This document shows positions 32,184-40,231 of a stretch of DNA of 64,000 nt, in pieces. The stretch's first letter is position 1, and each line of letters begins with the position of its first letter. The position numbers were made by a program, and so were the translations under genes. Source of the stretch: Streptomyces venezuelae (GTDB taxonomy: Bacteria; Actinomycetota; Actinomycetes; Streptomycetales; Streptomycetaceae); assembly GCF_008642375.1 (NCBI RefSeq), contig NZ_CP029194.1, forward strand, positions 6,379,001-6,443,000. The letters run 5' to 3'. The notes beneath the pieces were generated by a model, which saw nothing but the letters and a program-made list of their open reading frames with translations, did not search any database and was not told where the DNA came from.

Positions 32184-32714
32184 ATGGCCAGCCCTTCCGC
32201 AGCAGCCGCGCCCCGCCCCCGCCCCGGCGGCACCGCCGTTCCCGCACGGTCCGGACCAGCCTCCGACGTCCACCCCGTCCCGCGCCGCGCCGGCGCCCCG
32301 CCCGCCGCGCTCGACCTCCTCGCCAAGGCCCGCGCCGGACTGGCCGAGGCCGCCGTGCTCGACCGGCCCCACGAGCGGTACGCCACCGCACACCTCGCCG
32401 CCCTGCGGGCCGCGGCCGCCGTGCTCGCCGCCCGGGCCAGGCCCGAGACCGCGCCCCGGCACCGGCAGCGCATAAGGAGCGCCTGGGAGCTGCTGCCCCG
32501 GCTCGCGCCCGAGCTGACCGAGTGGAGCGCCCTCTTCGCCTCCGGTGCCCAGCGCAGGGCCCGCGCCGAGGCCGGGATCACGACGGCGGCGAGCCGGCGC
32601 GAGGCCGACGACCTGCTCCGGGACGCGGCCCTGTTCCTACGGCTGGTCGAGAGGCTGCTCGTCCTCCAGCCGGTGCTGCCCCGTCAGCCGGGGGCCGGAG
32701 AGGCCGACGGCTGA
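32184..32714 (+). CDS. HEPN-domain protein, SAV_6107 family
   Basis: 176 residues. A Pro/Arg/Ala-rich first 40 residues, then an all-helical domain that I match to the SAV_6107-type HEPN family (DLLAKARAGLAEA, RYATAHLAALRAAAAVLAAR, AWELLPRLAPELTEWSALFASGA). The RxxxxH ribonuclease motif typical of toxin HEPN proteins is not evident, and no nucleotidyltransferase antitoxin gene is adjacent, so it is not an obvious toxin-antitoxin pair. AGGAGG is six bases before ATG 32184. Function unknown; widely kept in Streptomyces. Confidence 0.8.
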   Translation: MASPSAAAAPRPRPGGTAVPARSGPASDVHPVPRRAGAPPAALDLLAKARAGLAEAAVLDRPHERYATAHLAALRAAAAVLAARARPETAPRHRQRIRSAWELLPRLAPELTEWSALFASGAQRRARAEAGITTAASRREADDLLRDAALFLRLVERLLVLQPVLPRQPGAGEADG

Positions 32715-32781
32715 TCCGAAACGCAGGCCCGAGGCCATAGGGTGGGGACCGTCCGTACCCGTCACCGAGGAGTCAACAGCC

Positions 32782-33570
32782 GTGCCGGACCCTTCCCCTG
32801 TCTTCGGTCGAGAGACGTCGTCGCGACCGTCGCGCGCCTCCCTGCGTACCGCCGTCGTCTGGGACGTCCTCAAGGACGCCCTCGACCGCCGGGTCAAGGC
32901 CACCGGGAAGGACAGCCTCGATGTCCTCGACACGGGCGGCGGCTCCGGGAACTTCGCCGTTCCGGTGGCCCGCCTCGGGCACCGCGTCACCGTCGTCGAC
33001 CCCAGCCCCAACGCCCTCTTCGCGCTGGAGCGCCGGGCCGCCGAGGCCGGGGTCGCGGACCGCGTCACCGGTGTCCAGGGAGACGTCCGCGGTCTCTTCG
33101 ACGTCGTCGAGCGCGAGGGATACGACGCCGTCCTCTGCCACGGCGTCCTGGAGTACGTCGACGACCCCGCCGAGGGCGTGCGGAACGCGGTCGCCGCGCT
33201 CCGCACCGGCGGCAGCCTCAGCCTGCTCGCCGCCGGGGTCGGCGGCGCCGTGCTGGCCCGCGCGCTCGCCGGGCACTTCACCGAGGCCCGGCACGCGCTC
33301 ACCGACCCCGACGGCCGCTGGGGCACGGGCGACCCCGTCCCCCGCCGCTTCACCGCCGACCAGCTCACCGAGCTCACGGCGGAGGCCGGTCTCGAGATCG
33401 GCGCCGTGCACGGCGTCCGGGTCTTCGCCGACCTGGTTCCGGGCGTCCTCGTGGACACCGAGCCGGGCGCCGCGGAGGCTCTCCTCAAGCTGGAGGCCGC
33501 GGCCGCCGAGCTGCCCTCCTTCCACGCCATCGCCACCCAGCTGCACGTTCTCGGCGAGAAGCGCGCCTGA
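32782..33570 (+). CDS. SAM-dependent methyltransferase, class I
   Basis: 262 residues; SAM motif I VLDTGGGSGNFAVPVA (48-63), acidic loop VVDPSP (about 70), and motif IV AVLCHGVLEYVDDP. The fold resembles SmtA/UbiE-like small-molecule or tRNA methyltransferases, but the substrate cannot be named. GTG 32782 follows GAGGAG; a TAGGGT about 44 bases upstream may be its -10. Same direction as the HEPN gene, 67 bp after it. Confidence 0.85.
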   Translation: MPDPSPVFGRETSSRPSRASLRTAVVWDVLKDALDRRVKATGKDSLDVLDTGGGSGNFAVPVARLGHRVTVVDPSPNALFALERRAAEAGVADRVTGVQGDVRGLFDVVEREGYDAVLCHGVLEYVDDPAEGVRNAVAALRTGGSLSLLAAGVGGAVLARALAGHFTEARHALTDPDGRWGTGDPVPRRFTADQLTELTAEAGLEIGAVHGVRVFADLVPGVLVDTEPGAAEALLKLEAAAAELPSFHAIATQLHVLGEKRA

Positions 33571-33654
33571 CAGCCGACGGCACCCGTTCGGCGGTGCGGG
33601 CCGCAGACGGCGATGGAGTACGCCACAGCCCGCCCCATGTGGGGTTCCGCCCCG

Positions 33655-33842
33655 TATGATCGGGGGACACCATCCGGCATGACGGAGATGGCGCTGGGGA
33701 ATCAACGCCTCAGCAACCGATCCGCATGGCGGCCCGGATTGGCTATTCGGCATTGTGGGCGGGTTTCACGGGGGCGATTCCCTGCCTATCCTGAAAGGGC
33801 CGCAAACCGGTCGCCCCCGCGACCGACGACTAGGAGGACTCC
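33655..33842 (+). ncRNA. Candidate structured 5' leader of the DUF3040 gene
   Basis: A good -10 TATGAT (33655-33660) would start a leader of about 175 bases. It can fold three stems: GCTGGGG/CCTCAGC (33693-33699 with 33708-33714), CCGATCCG/CGGATTGG (33717-33724 with 33735-33742) and CGGGGGCGA/TCGCCCCCG (33769-33777 with 33811-33819). The third stem ends just before the ribosome binding site. A second promoter TTCACG-n16-TATCCT is possible near 33764-33791. It matches no riboswitch that I recognise. Confidence 0.4.
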
Positions 33843-34247
33843 GTGCCGCTCTCGGAGCACGAGCAGCGAATGCTCGAGCAGATGGAGCGAGCGCTGTACG
33901 CCGAAGATCCCAAGTTCGCGACAGCGCTCGAGGGAAGCGGGCTGCGTACGTACACCCGCCGACGGGTTTACCAGGCAGTCGCCGGCTTCCTGGTGGGTAT
34001 CGCGCTCCTCATGGCCGGAATGGTCGCACAGCAGATCTGGATCAGCGTGGTGGGATTCCTCGTCATGCTGGGCTGCGCGGTCCTGGCGGTCACCGGATGG
34101 CGCAAGGCGCCCAAGCCGGGCGAACAGCAGGCCAGGGGAGGGACGGCGACCGGTGGTCGCCAGACCCGGCAGCGACGCTCCACCATGAATCGGATCGAAG
34201 AGCGGTGGCAGCGCCGCCGCGACGAACAGCAGGGCGGCGGCCACTGA
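33843..34247 (+). CDS. DUF3040 small membrane protein
   Basis: 134 residues: a conserved amphipathic N-terminus (MPLSEHEQRMLEQMERALYAEDPKFA) and two adjacent membrane helices (about 44-62 and 66-85), then a basic, Gln/Arg-rich tail. This is the DUF3040 layout and sits where SCO2097 lies in S. coelicolor, at the edge of the dcw region. GTG 33843 follows AGGAGG closely. Function not established as far as I know; linkage to septation genes is only positional. Confidence 0.85.
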   Translation: MPLSEHEQRMLEQMERALYAEDPKFATALEGSGLRTYTRRRVYQAVAGFLVGIALLMAGMVAQQIWISVVGFLVMLGCAVLAVTGWRKAPKPGEQQARGGTATGGRQTRQRRSTMNRIEERWQRRRDEQQGGGH

Positions 34248-34286
34248 CGGCCCCCTGAGCGGTAGCCCCGCACCCTTACACGACCG

Positions 34287-34331
34287 AGCCCCGCAGGGCC
34301 CGCGCCATCAGGCGCGATGCCCTGCGGGGCT
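34287..34331 (+). terminator. Terminator after the DUF3040 gene
   Basis: AGCCCCGCAGGGC (34287-34299) pairs with GCCCTGCGGGGCT (34319-34331); a smaller CGCGCC/GGCGCG stem is nested in the loop. Confidence 0.85.
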
Positions 34332-34355
34332 TCGTCGTCACCGCTGCCGCCGCCC

Positions 34356-34388
34356 GTGGACCGCCGCTCCGCCGGAGCGGCGGTCCAC
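34356..34388 (-). terminator. Terminator of the moxR/DUF58/transglutaminase operon
   Basis: A perfect 15-bp stem with a 3-base loop (34356-34370 with 34374-34388), next to the transglutaminase stop on the minus strand. Confidence 0.85.
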
Positions 34389-34396
34389 CAGGGCCG

Positions 34397-36823
34397 TCAG
34401 CCCGCCTCGCGAGGCGTACGGCGCAGGAGCGAGGCCGCACGCGAGACCAGCGTCCGGCGGCGTACCGCCCACACCGTCGTCACGGACGACCAGCGGTCCG
34501 AGGCCGCCCAGCGGAGGCGGACCGCCGAGCGCGGGGCCAGCCCCGCGCGCAGGCGCCCACGGCGGTCGGCGCTCGCGTGGAAACCGGCCCTGACCCGGGC
34601 GGCCTCCTCGGCGAGACCCGCCGCCGGCACGGGCCGGGGCGCGTAGAGCACCTCCTCCACCGCACGGGCCACGCGATGCACCGCGTCCGCCGGCTCACCG
34701 TGCAGCTCACCCAGCCGGACCATGCGCGCCGCCGTCTTCCGCGGCGTCATGGAGTCGTCCGGCTCGACCCCGTAGTCCCAGGCCGTGTCGGTGATCTCCC
34801 GCCAGACCGCGAGCGTCCGCGCCGCCAGGTCCTCCGGGCCGCGGCCGCCGCCCGGACCGAGCCGCCGGGCCCGCACCCGGGTCCGCCACAGCGCCGGCAG
34901 GAACGGCAGCGCCAGCACCACGAGCGCCCCGAGCGTCACCAGGACGACCGTCAGGGGGTTCGGGCCGGAGCCGTCCGACTCCGCGCCGGCCATCGCCGCG
35001 TCCGGACCGCAGTCGCCGAGCTTCTTCATCTGCGGCGTGCAGCTCTCCGAGGCGCTCGGCGCGGCGGACGGCTGCGCCGAGGCGCTCTGCTCGGGCTGCG
35101 CGGGACCGGTGGCCGTGCCCGACGGCGTGTCCTGCCGCGTGTAGGCCGGGGTGGAGCCCCGCGACGGCGTCGGCTCGAACCGCATCCAGCCCGCCCCGTC
35201 GAAGTACAGCTCGGGCCAGGCGTGCGCGTCCCGGATGCCCACCGAGACCGAGCCGTCGGTCTGCGGCGTGCCCGGCATGAAGCCGACGGCCACCCGCGCG
35301 GGGATGCCGAGCGAGCGGGCCATCGCCGCCATGGAGAAGGAGAAGTGGACGCAGAAGCCCTCCTTGTCCTTCAGGAAGCGGGAGATCGCCTGCGCCCCGG
35401 TGCCGGAGGTCACCTCGACGTCGTAGCGGAAGCCGCCGTCATCGGCGAACCAGTTCTGGAGCTTGACCGCCTTCTCGTAGTCGTTGCGCGCTCCCTCGGT
35501 GACCTCCAGCGCCGTCGCCTTCACATCGGCGGGCAGGGAGGCGGGGACCTTCGTGTACTCGGCGCGCAGCTTCTCCGGGGCGCTCCCGGCCGCGGCCAGC
35601 TGCCCGGACGTGGGCTGCACGTCCAGGCTGGAGACCTGGTAGCGGACGCCGCCGGTGGTCTGCTTGTCGTCGCCGACGAGCATCCGGCCGGCCGGCTCGA
35701 AGCGCCACTTCCCGCTGATGTCGACCCGGCCCGCCGGGTACGGCATCGGCAGCCACCGCTGCTGGTACGCCTCGGAGGCGACGAGATTGGTGGTCACCTC
35801 GCTGACCTTGACGTCCTGGCTGAGCCCCTCGGGCCACGGCAGCTGCTTCGGCACGTCCTCGATCGGACGGACCGAGGACTTCCAGGAGGCGCCGTCGAAC
35901 TGGTCGAGGGCGACGAGCCGCATGTAGAGGCCGCTGGTGTCGCGGGCGTTGGTCCGGTAGCGGAGGACCTCCCGGTCCTCGGGCTGGCGCAGATTGTCCT
36001 GGAGGGAGACCAGCGGGTTCACGGCGGAGATCGTGCCGCCCGGGCCCGAGCCCCCGCCGCTCTCACCGCCGCCGTTCCCGAACAGACCGCCGGAGAGACC
36101 GGGCAGCGCGAGCGGCACCACCAGGGCGACACCCATCGCGACGGCGCCGATCCGGCGACCGGTGCGGGCCGGCGCGAAGGCTCGGCCGCCGAGCCCGGCC
36201 GCCGAGCCCGGCCGGCCGGAACGCTGGGCGCCGCCGAAGACCCGCCCCCACTGGGAGAGCCGGTCGCGGCCCTCCGCGAGGAGCAGCAGCAGATAGCCGG
36301 AGGCCGCGAGGAGGAACCACAGCCAGCCCGCGCCGCCGCCGGAGAGACCCGCGGCCACCGAGTACAGCGCGAGCAGCGGAAGACCGGCCGGGGCAGCCCT
36401 GCGGAAGGTGACCGCGAGGGCGTCCACCAGCAGCCCGATCGCGACCACACCGCCGACGAGCATGAGCCGGATGCCCTCGGTGTCCGGCGCCGGTATCGCG
36501 TACCGGCCGACGTCCTCCGCGCCCGCCTGGAACAGCTCGACGGCGTGCGTCACGGCCTGCGGACCGGGGATCAGCCACAGGACGGCCTGCTCCCGGGCGA
36601 AGACCACCGTGAGCGCGAGCAGCACGACGGCCACCTGCGCGAGCAGCGTCAGCGGCCGGGCCAGCGGAACCCGCCGGGCCAGCGTGCCCACGCCGCTCAC
36701 CAGGGCGAGCACGAAGGCAGCCGTGAAGATCCAGTTCGCCGGCTTGACCAGCGGGAGCAGAGCCCCGGCCGCCATCAGCGTGGCGCCCCAGGAGGCGAGG
36801 GTCAGCCGTGCGCGGCCGCTCAT
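34397..36823 (-). CDS. Membrane-anchored transglutaminase-like protein (TgpA type)
   Basis: 808 residues: about six N-terminal membrane helices (1-215, DUF3488 region), an external transglutaminase-core domain with catalytic Cys491 (KEGFCVHFSFS) and His534 (DAHAWPELYF), a Pro/Ser/Ala linker (about 560-610), one more helix (about 625-650) and a cytoplasmic DUF4129-like C-terminus. The usual catalytic Asp of the VDPT motif is Glu here (RFEPTP). ATG 36823 overlaps the DUF58 stop (ATGA). Part of the widespread MoxR-DUF58-transglutaminase triad; presumed wall or envelope peptide cross-linking or hydrolysis, not proven. Confidence 0.88.
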   Translation of the reverse strand: MSGRARLTLASWGATLMAAGALLPLVKPANWIFTAAFVLALVSGVGTLARRVPLARPLTLLAQVAVVLLALTVVFAREQAVLWLIPGPQAVTHAVELFQAGAEDVGRYAIPAPDTEGIRLMLVGGVVAIGLLVDALAVTFRRAAPAGLPLLALYSVAAGLSGGGAGWLWFLLAASGYLLLLLAEGRDRLSQWGRVFGGAQRSGRPGSAAGLGGRAFAPARTGRRIGAVAMGVALVVPLALPGLSGGLFGNGGGESGGGSGPGGTISAVNPLVSLQDNLRQPEDREVLRYRTNARDTSGLYMRLVALDQFDGASWKSSVRPIEDVPKQLPWPEGLSQDVKVSEVTTNLVASEAYQQRWLPMPYPAGRVDISGKWRFEPAGRMLVGDDKQTTGGVRYQVSSLDVQPTSGQLAAAGSAPEKLRAEYTKVPASLPADVKATALEVTEGARNDYEKAVKLQNWFADDGGFRYDVEVTSGTGAQAISRFLKDKEGFCVHFSFSMAAMARSLGIPARVAVGFMPGTPQTDGSVSVGIRDAHAWPELYFDGAGWMRFEPTPSRGSTPAYTRQDTPSGTATGPAQPEQSASAQPSAAPSASESCTPQMKKLGDCGPDAAMAGAESDGSGPNPLTVVLVTLGALVVLALPFLPALWRTRVRARRLGPGGGRGPEDLAARTLAVWREITDTAWDYGVEPDDSMTPRKTAARMVRLGELHGEPADAVHRVARAVEEVLYAPRPVPAAGLAEEAARVRAGFHASADRRGRLRAGLAPRSAVRLRWAASDRWSSVTTVWAVRRRTLVSRAASLLRRTPREAG

Positions 36824-38169
36824 GACCAACCTCCGTAGGTGTCGGCGGCGGATTCCGTACGGGCTCCGGCCGCCTGCTGCCACACGTCGGCGATCCGCGC
36901 CCCGGACGGCACGGCCAGCGCCGTCCAGCCCGCCTCGCGCAGCTGCCGTACGCGCTTCTCGACCCGCCCGCCGGCGGCGGCGCCGGTCAGCCAGGTGCCC
37001 GAGTCCAGGACGAAGGCGACGGCCGCGCCGGTCCGCCCGCGCATCCGGGCGGCCAGGGCCGCCTGCTCCTCGTCGAGGTCGCCGAGGAAGGCGATGAGAA
37101 GCCCTTCGTTCCCGCCGCGCAGCACGTCGGAGGCGCGGGAGAGCCCGGCCCCTTCGGAGTGGTCGACGACCGCGAGCGTGTCCATCATCAGACCGGCCGT
37201 GTCGGCCGAGTCCTGCGCCGAGCCGGCGAAGCCGTCGGAGCCCTCGCCGGGCACCGCGCTGCCGGTGTCGGTGAGCAGCCGGACCGCGTAGCCGCGCTCC
37301 AGCATGTGCACCAGGGCGGAGGCGGTGCCGGAGACCGCCCACTCGAAGGCGGAGTCGGGGCCCGTGCCCTGGTAGGCGACCCGGCGGGTGTCGAGGAGCA
37401 CGGTGCAGCGGGCCCGCTGCGGCTGCTCCTCGCGGCGGACCATCAGCTCGCCGTAGCGGGCGGTGGAGCGCCAGTGCACCCGGCGCAGGTCGTCGCCGTG
37501 CCGGTAGGTGCGCGGGATGACGTCGTCGTCGCCGGCGAGCGCGAGGGAGCGCTGGTGCCCGTCGCCGTACCCCGCGGCCTCGCCGGCGAGCTTCACCGGG
37601 GGCAGCGGCTCCGTGCGCGGGACGACGGTGAGGGTGTCGTACGCGCTGAAGGCACGGGTCAGTTCGCACATCCCGAAGGGGTCGTTGAGCCGGAGCTGGA
37701 GCGGGCCGAGCGGGAACCGTCCGCGCAGGTCGGAGCGGACCCGGTAGGAGACCTCGCGCCGGCCGCCCGCCTCGACCCGGTCGAGGACGAAGCGCGGGCG
37801 GGGGCCCAGCATGTACGGCACGTGGTCCTGGAGCATGAGCAGCCCGGTGGGGAGCTTGGAGACGTTCTCCATCCGGAGCTGGACCCTGGCCTCCGAGCCC
37901 GCCTCGACCCGCTGCGGGGTGAGGCGGCGGGAGGCCGCGACCCGGTAGCGCGTGCGGTGCAGCACGAAGACGCAGATCAGCGGCAGGGCGGCGAGGAGCA
38001 GCCCGACGCGCAGCAGATCGGCCTGGCCGAGCACGTACGCGCAGACGGCGGCGGCCACCCCGGCGGCGAGGAAGGACCGGCCGCGGGTCGTGAGACCGCC
38101 GAAGGCGGCCCGCAGACCGCCCCGGTCGTCGTCGCGCCGCTGCCCGTCCGGTACGGCAGCGCCTCCCAT
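36820..38169 (-). CDS. DUF58 protein (MoxR-associated)
   Basis: 449 residues: two membrane helices near 30-70, then a beta domain, then the DUF58/VWA-like region with DVIPRTYRHGDDLRRVHWRSTARYGELMVREE-type signature around 215-250. Works with MoxR ATPases, by family knowledge, as an adaptor or chaperone partner for membrane or secreted targets. The start overlaps the moxR stop: GTGATG allows GTG 38172 or ATG 38169; ATG is preferred. The end overlaps the transglutaminase start. The three genes form one operon. Confidence 0.87.
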   Translation of the reverse strand: MGGAAVPDGQRRDDDRGGLRAAFGGLTTRGRSFLAAGVAAAVCAYVLGQADLLRVGLLLAALPLICVFVLHRTRYRVAASRRLTPQRVEAGSEARVQLRMENVSKLPTGLLMLQDHVPYMLGPRPRFVLDRVEAGGRREVSYRVRSDLRGRFPLGPLQLRLNDPFGMCELTRAFSAYDTLTVVPRTEPLPPVKLAGEAAGYGDGHQRSLALAGDDDVIPRTYRHGDDLRRVHWRSTARYGELMVRREEQPQRARCTVLLDTRRVAYQGTGPDSAFEWAVSGTASALVHMLERGYAVRLLTDTGSAVPGEGSDGFAGSAQDSADTAGLMMDTLAVVDHSEGAGLSRASDVLRGGNEGLLIAFLGDLDEEQAALAARMRGRTGAAVAFVLDSGTWLTGAAAGGRVEKRVRQLREAGWTALAVPSGARIADVWQQAAGARTESAADTYGGWS

Positions 38170-39188
38170 CACAGCCGCCGGGCGCCGGGCTGCTGCTGGC
38201 CGTAGAGAGGTCCGGCGGGCGGGGCCGCGGCCGGGACGGGGGTGCGCTGGAGGATGTCCTGGACGACCTGCTCGGCGGTGCGCCGGTTCAGCTGGGCCTG
38301 CGCCGTCGGCAGCAGCCGGTGGGCGAGGACGGGCGCGGCGAGTGCCTGGAGGTCGTCCGGCAGGACGTACTCGCGGCCGCTGAGCGCGGCGGAGGCCTTG
38401 GCGGCCCGCACCAGGTGGAGCGTGGCCCGGGGCGAGGCGCCGAGCCGCAGGTCGGGGTGGGTGCGGGTGGCGGCGACGATGTCGACCGCGTACCGGCGGA
38501 CGGCGTCGGCGACGTGCACCGCACGCACGGCCTCGATCAGCTTGATGATGTCGTGGGCGTGGGCGACCGGCTGGAGGTCGTCCAGCGGGGACACCGAGCC
38601 GTGCACGTCGAGCATCTGGAGCTCGGCCTCGGCGCTCGGGTAGCCCATGGAGACCCGGGCCATGAAGCGGTCGCGCTGGGCCTCGGGCAGCGGGTACGTG
38701 CCCTCCATCTCCACCGGGTTCTGGGTGGCGACGACCATGAACGGGCTGGGCAGCTCGTAGGTCTGGCCGTCCACCGTGACCTGCCGCTCCTCCATGGACT
38801 CCAGGAGCGCGGACTGGGTCTTCGGCGAGGCGCGGTTGATCTCGTCGCCGATCACGATCTGCGCGAAGATCGCGCCCGGCTTGAACTCGAACTCCCGTCG
38901 CTGCTGGTCGAAGATCGACACGCCCGTGACGTCCGAGGGCAGCAGGTCGGGGGTGAACTGGATGCGGCGCACCGAGCAGTCGATGGACCGCGCCAGGGTC
39001 TTGGCGAGCATGGTCTTGCCGACGCCGGGCACATCCTCGATGAGGAGGTGCCCCTCGGCGAGCAGCACGGTCAGAGAAAGCCGTACGACCTCGGGCTTGC
39101 CCTCGATCACACTCTCCACCGACCCGCGGACACGCTCCGCGGTCGTGGTCAGATCAGTGAGGCTCGCTCGATCGTCATAGGTCGTCAC
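38169..39188 (-). CDS. MoxR family AAA+ ATPase
   Basis: 339 residues: Walker A EDVPGVGKTML, Walker B IVIGDEINRASPKTQSALLE with the MoxR signature, sensor 1 VVATQNPVEMEGTYPLPEAQRDRF, and a C-terminal lid domain. MoxR proteins remodel or mature partner proteins and are typically encoded with DUF58 genes, as here. GTG 39188 is preferred (GAGGAGG upstream); more N-terminal starts would add about 20 to 34 unconserved residues. First gene of its operon. Confidence 0.92.
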   Translation of the reverse strand: MTTYDDRASLTDLTTTAERVRGSVESVIEGKPEVVRLSLTVLLAEGHLLIEDVPGVGKTMLAKTLARSIDCSVRRIQFTPDLLPSDVTGVSIFDQQRREFEFKPGAIFAQIVIGDEINRASPKTQSALLESMEERQVTVDGQTYELPSPFMVVATQNPVEMEGTYPLPEAQRDRFMARVSMGYPSAEAELQMLDVHGSVSPLDDLQPVAHAHDIIKLIEAVRAVHVADAVRRYAVDIVAATRTHPDLRLGASPRATLHLVRAAKASAALSGREYVLPDDLQALAAPVLAHRLLPTAQAQLNRRTAEQVVQDILQRTPVPAAAPPAGPLYGQQQPGARRL

Positions 39189-39333
39189 CCGGCCCTCCTC
39201 GGCCTTCCGGAACACGGACACCTGCCCCCGGGGACATGTTTCGGGGGGTGTCACCTGAGCATTCTTGTTGGCGTGGCCGCGTCGTGTCACTCGCCCGTGG
39301 ACAAGTGCGAGGGAAATGCCGGGGTTTGGTCGG

Positions 39334-39873
39334 TTACGTCGGGTCGATCTCGCGGAGCAGGCCCGTCGTCACGTCGAAGACGAAGCCCCGGACGTCGCCC
39401 GTGTGCAGGAGGAACGGGGAGGTCCGCACCCGCTGCATCGACTGGCGGACGTCCTGGTCCACGTCGCGGAAGGCCTCGACCGCCCAGGCGGGCCGCTGGC
39501 CGACCTCCATCTCCAGCTCGTGCCGGAACTCCTCGGTGAGGGACTCCAGGCCGCAGCCGGTGTGGTGGATCAGCACCACGCTGCGGGTCCCGAGGGCCCG
39601 CTGGCTGATGGTGAGGGAGCGGATCACGTCGTCCGTGACCACGCCGCCCGCGTTGCGGATGGTGTGGCAGTCGCCGAGTTCGAGGCCCAGCGCTGCGTGC
39701 AGGTCGAGACGGGCGTCCATGCAGGCGACCACGGCGACGCCCAGCACGGGCCGCGCGTCCATCCCGGGATCGGTGAACGCGGCGGCGTACTGCTCGTTCG
39801 CCTGTACGAGACGGTCGGTGACGGTGGAGTCGGCGGTGATGACGTCGGCGGAGGGGTGCGCGGAGGTCGACAT
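39334..39873 (-). CDS. Beta-class carbonic anhydrase
   Basis: Interconverts CO2 and bicarbonate. 179 residues; zinc ligands are evident: the Cys of VVACMDARLDL with its Asp-Arg dyad, and His and Cys of IHHTGCGL. ATG 39873 lies seven bases after TACCGT, predicting a leaderless mRNA. Short form of the family, cytoplasmic. Supplies bicarbonate for carboxylations such as fatty acid and nucleotide synthesis. It precedes the dcw cluster in divergent orientation. Confidence 0.9.
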   Translation of the reverse strand: MSTSAHPSADVITADSTVTDRLVQANEQYAAAFTDPGMDARPVLGVAVVACMDARLDLHAALGLELGDCHTIRNAGGVVTDDVIRSLTISQRALGTRSVVLIHHTGCGLESLTEEFRHELEMEVGQRPAWAVEAFRDVDQDVRQSMQRVRTSPFLLHTGDVRGFVFDVTTGLLREIDPT

Positions 39874-40231
39874 GGTTCCGACGGTAATGGTCACAGTCCC
39901 GCGCGGCCCGCTGTGAGAGGGGACAAAGAACCACAACGAGCCTTGTTGTGAGCTAACCCACAGGCACCGGCCGGGCGGCCCCGAACGGGTGAGCCGCCCG
40001 GAATGTCCGAGCCCGCCACCGGACCCGGGCGACGCGCCAGCCGGTTGATTGACCGGCGGGTCACGTGGACTAAAGTGACGCGAAGTTCACGGAGACATCG
40101 AGCGATTTCCGCGGTTTCTCCCCCGTGTGCGCGGCGGTACCCACGACTCGGCCTGCTCCCGCTCGCGCGGCGGCCGGCGCGGGGCGAGAGCCCGGCGGTA
40201 CGTCCCACCGCGCCGGATCTGAGAGGGCGCA
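39874..40231. other. Divergent control region, carbonic anhydrase and dcw cluster
   Basis: Holds TACCGT (39881-39886, minus strand) for the carbonic anhydrase, a palindrome CACAAC-n7-GTTGTG (39932-39950), the rsmH promoter at 40049-40076 and a rsmH leader of about 150 bases with GC-rich pairing potential. No mraZ gene is present here. A structured RNA upstream of mraW (rsmH) has been described in actinobacteria; I cannot confirm a match by eye. Confidence 0.6.
40049..40076 (+). promoter_or_regulatory. rsmH/dcw promoter
   Basis: TTGACC (40049-40054), 16-base spacer, TAAAGT (40071-40076): the best vegetative-type promoter in this part of the window. Confidence 0.75.

Noticed and set aside
32184..33570. 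HEPN gene plus methyltransferase as a toxin-antitoxin or defence pair
   Set aside because: No nuclease motif in the HEPN protein, the methyltransferase is not a MNT or restriction type, the genes do not overlap, and both appear to be core Streptomyces genes.
33693..33720. SAM or cyclic di-AMP riboswitch before the DUF3040 gene
   Set aside because: GGGGAATCA and CAGCAACC are suggestive, but the order and spacing of the other conserved blocks do not fit either class.
34577..36838. A long plus-strand open frame opposite the transglutaminase gene
   Set aside because: Mirror frame of a gene with catalytic motifs and membrane topology; composition is typical of a shadow frame in high-GC DNA.
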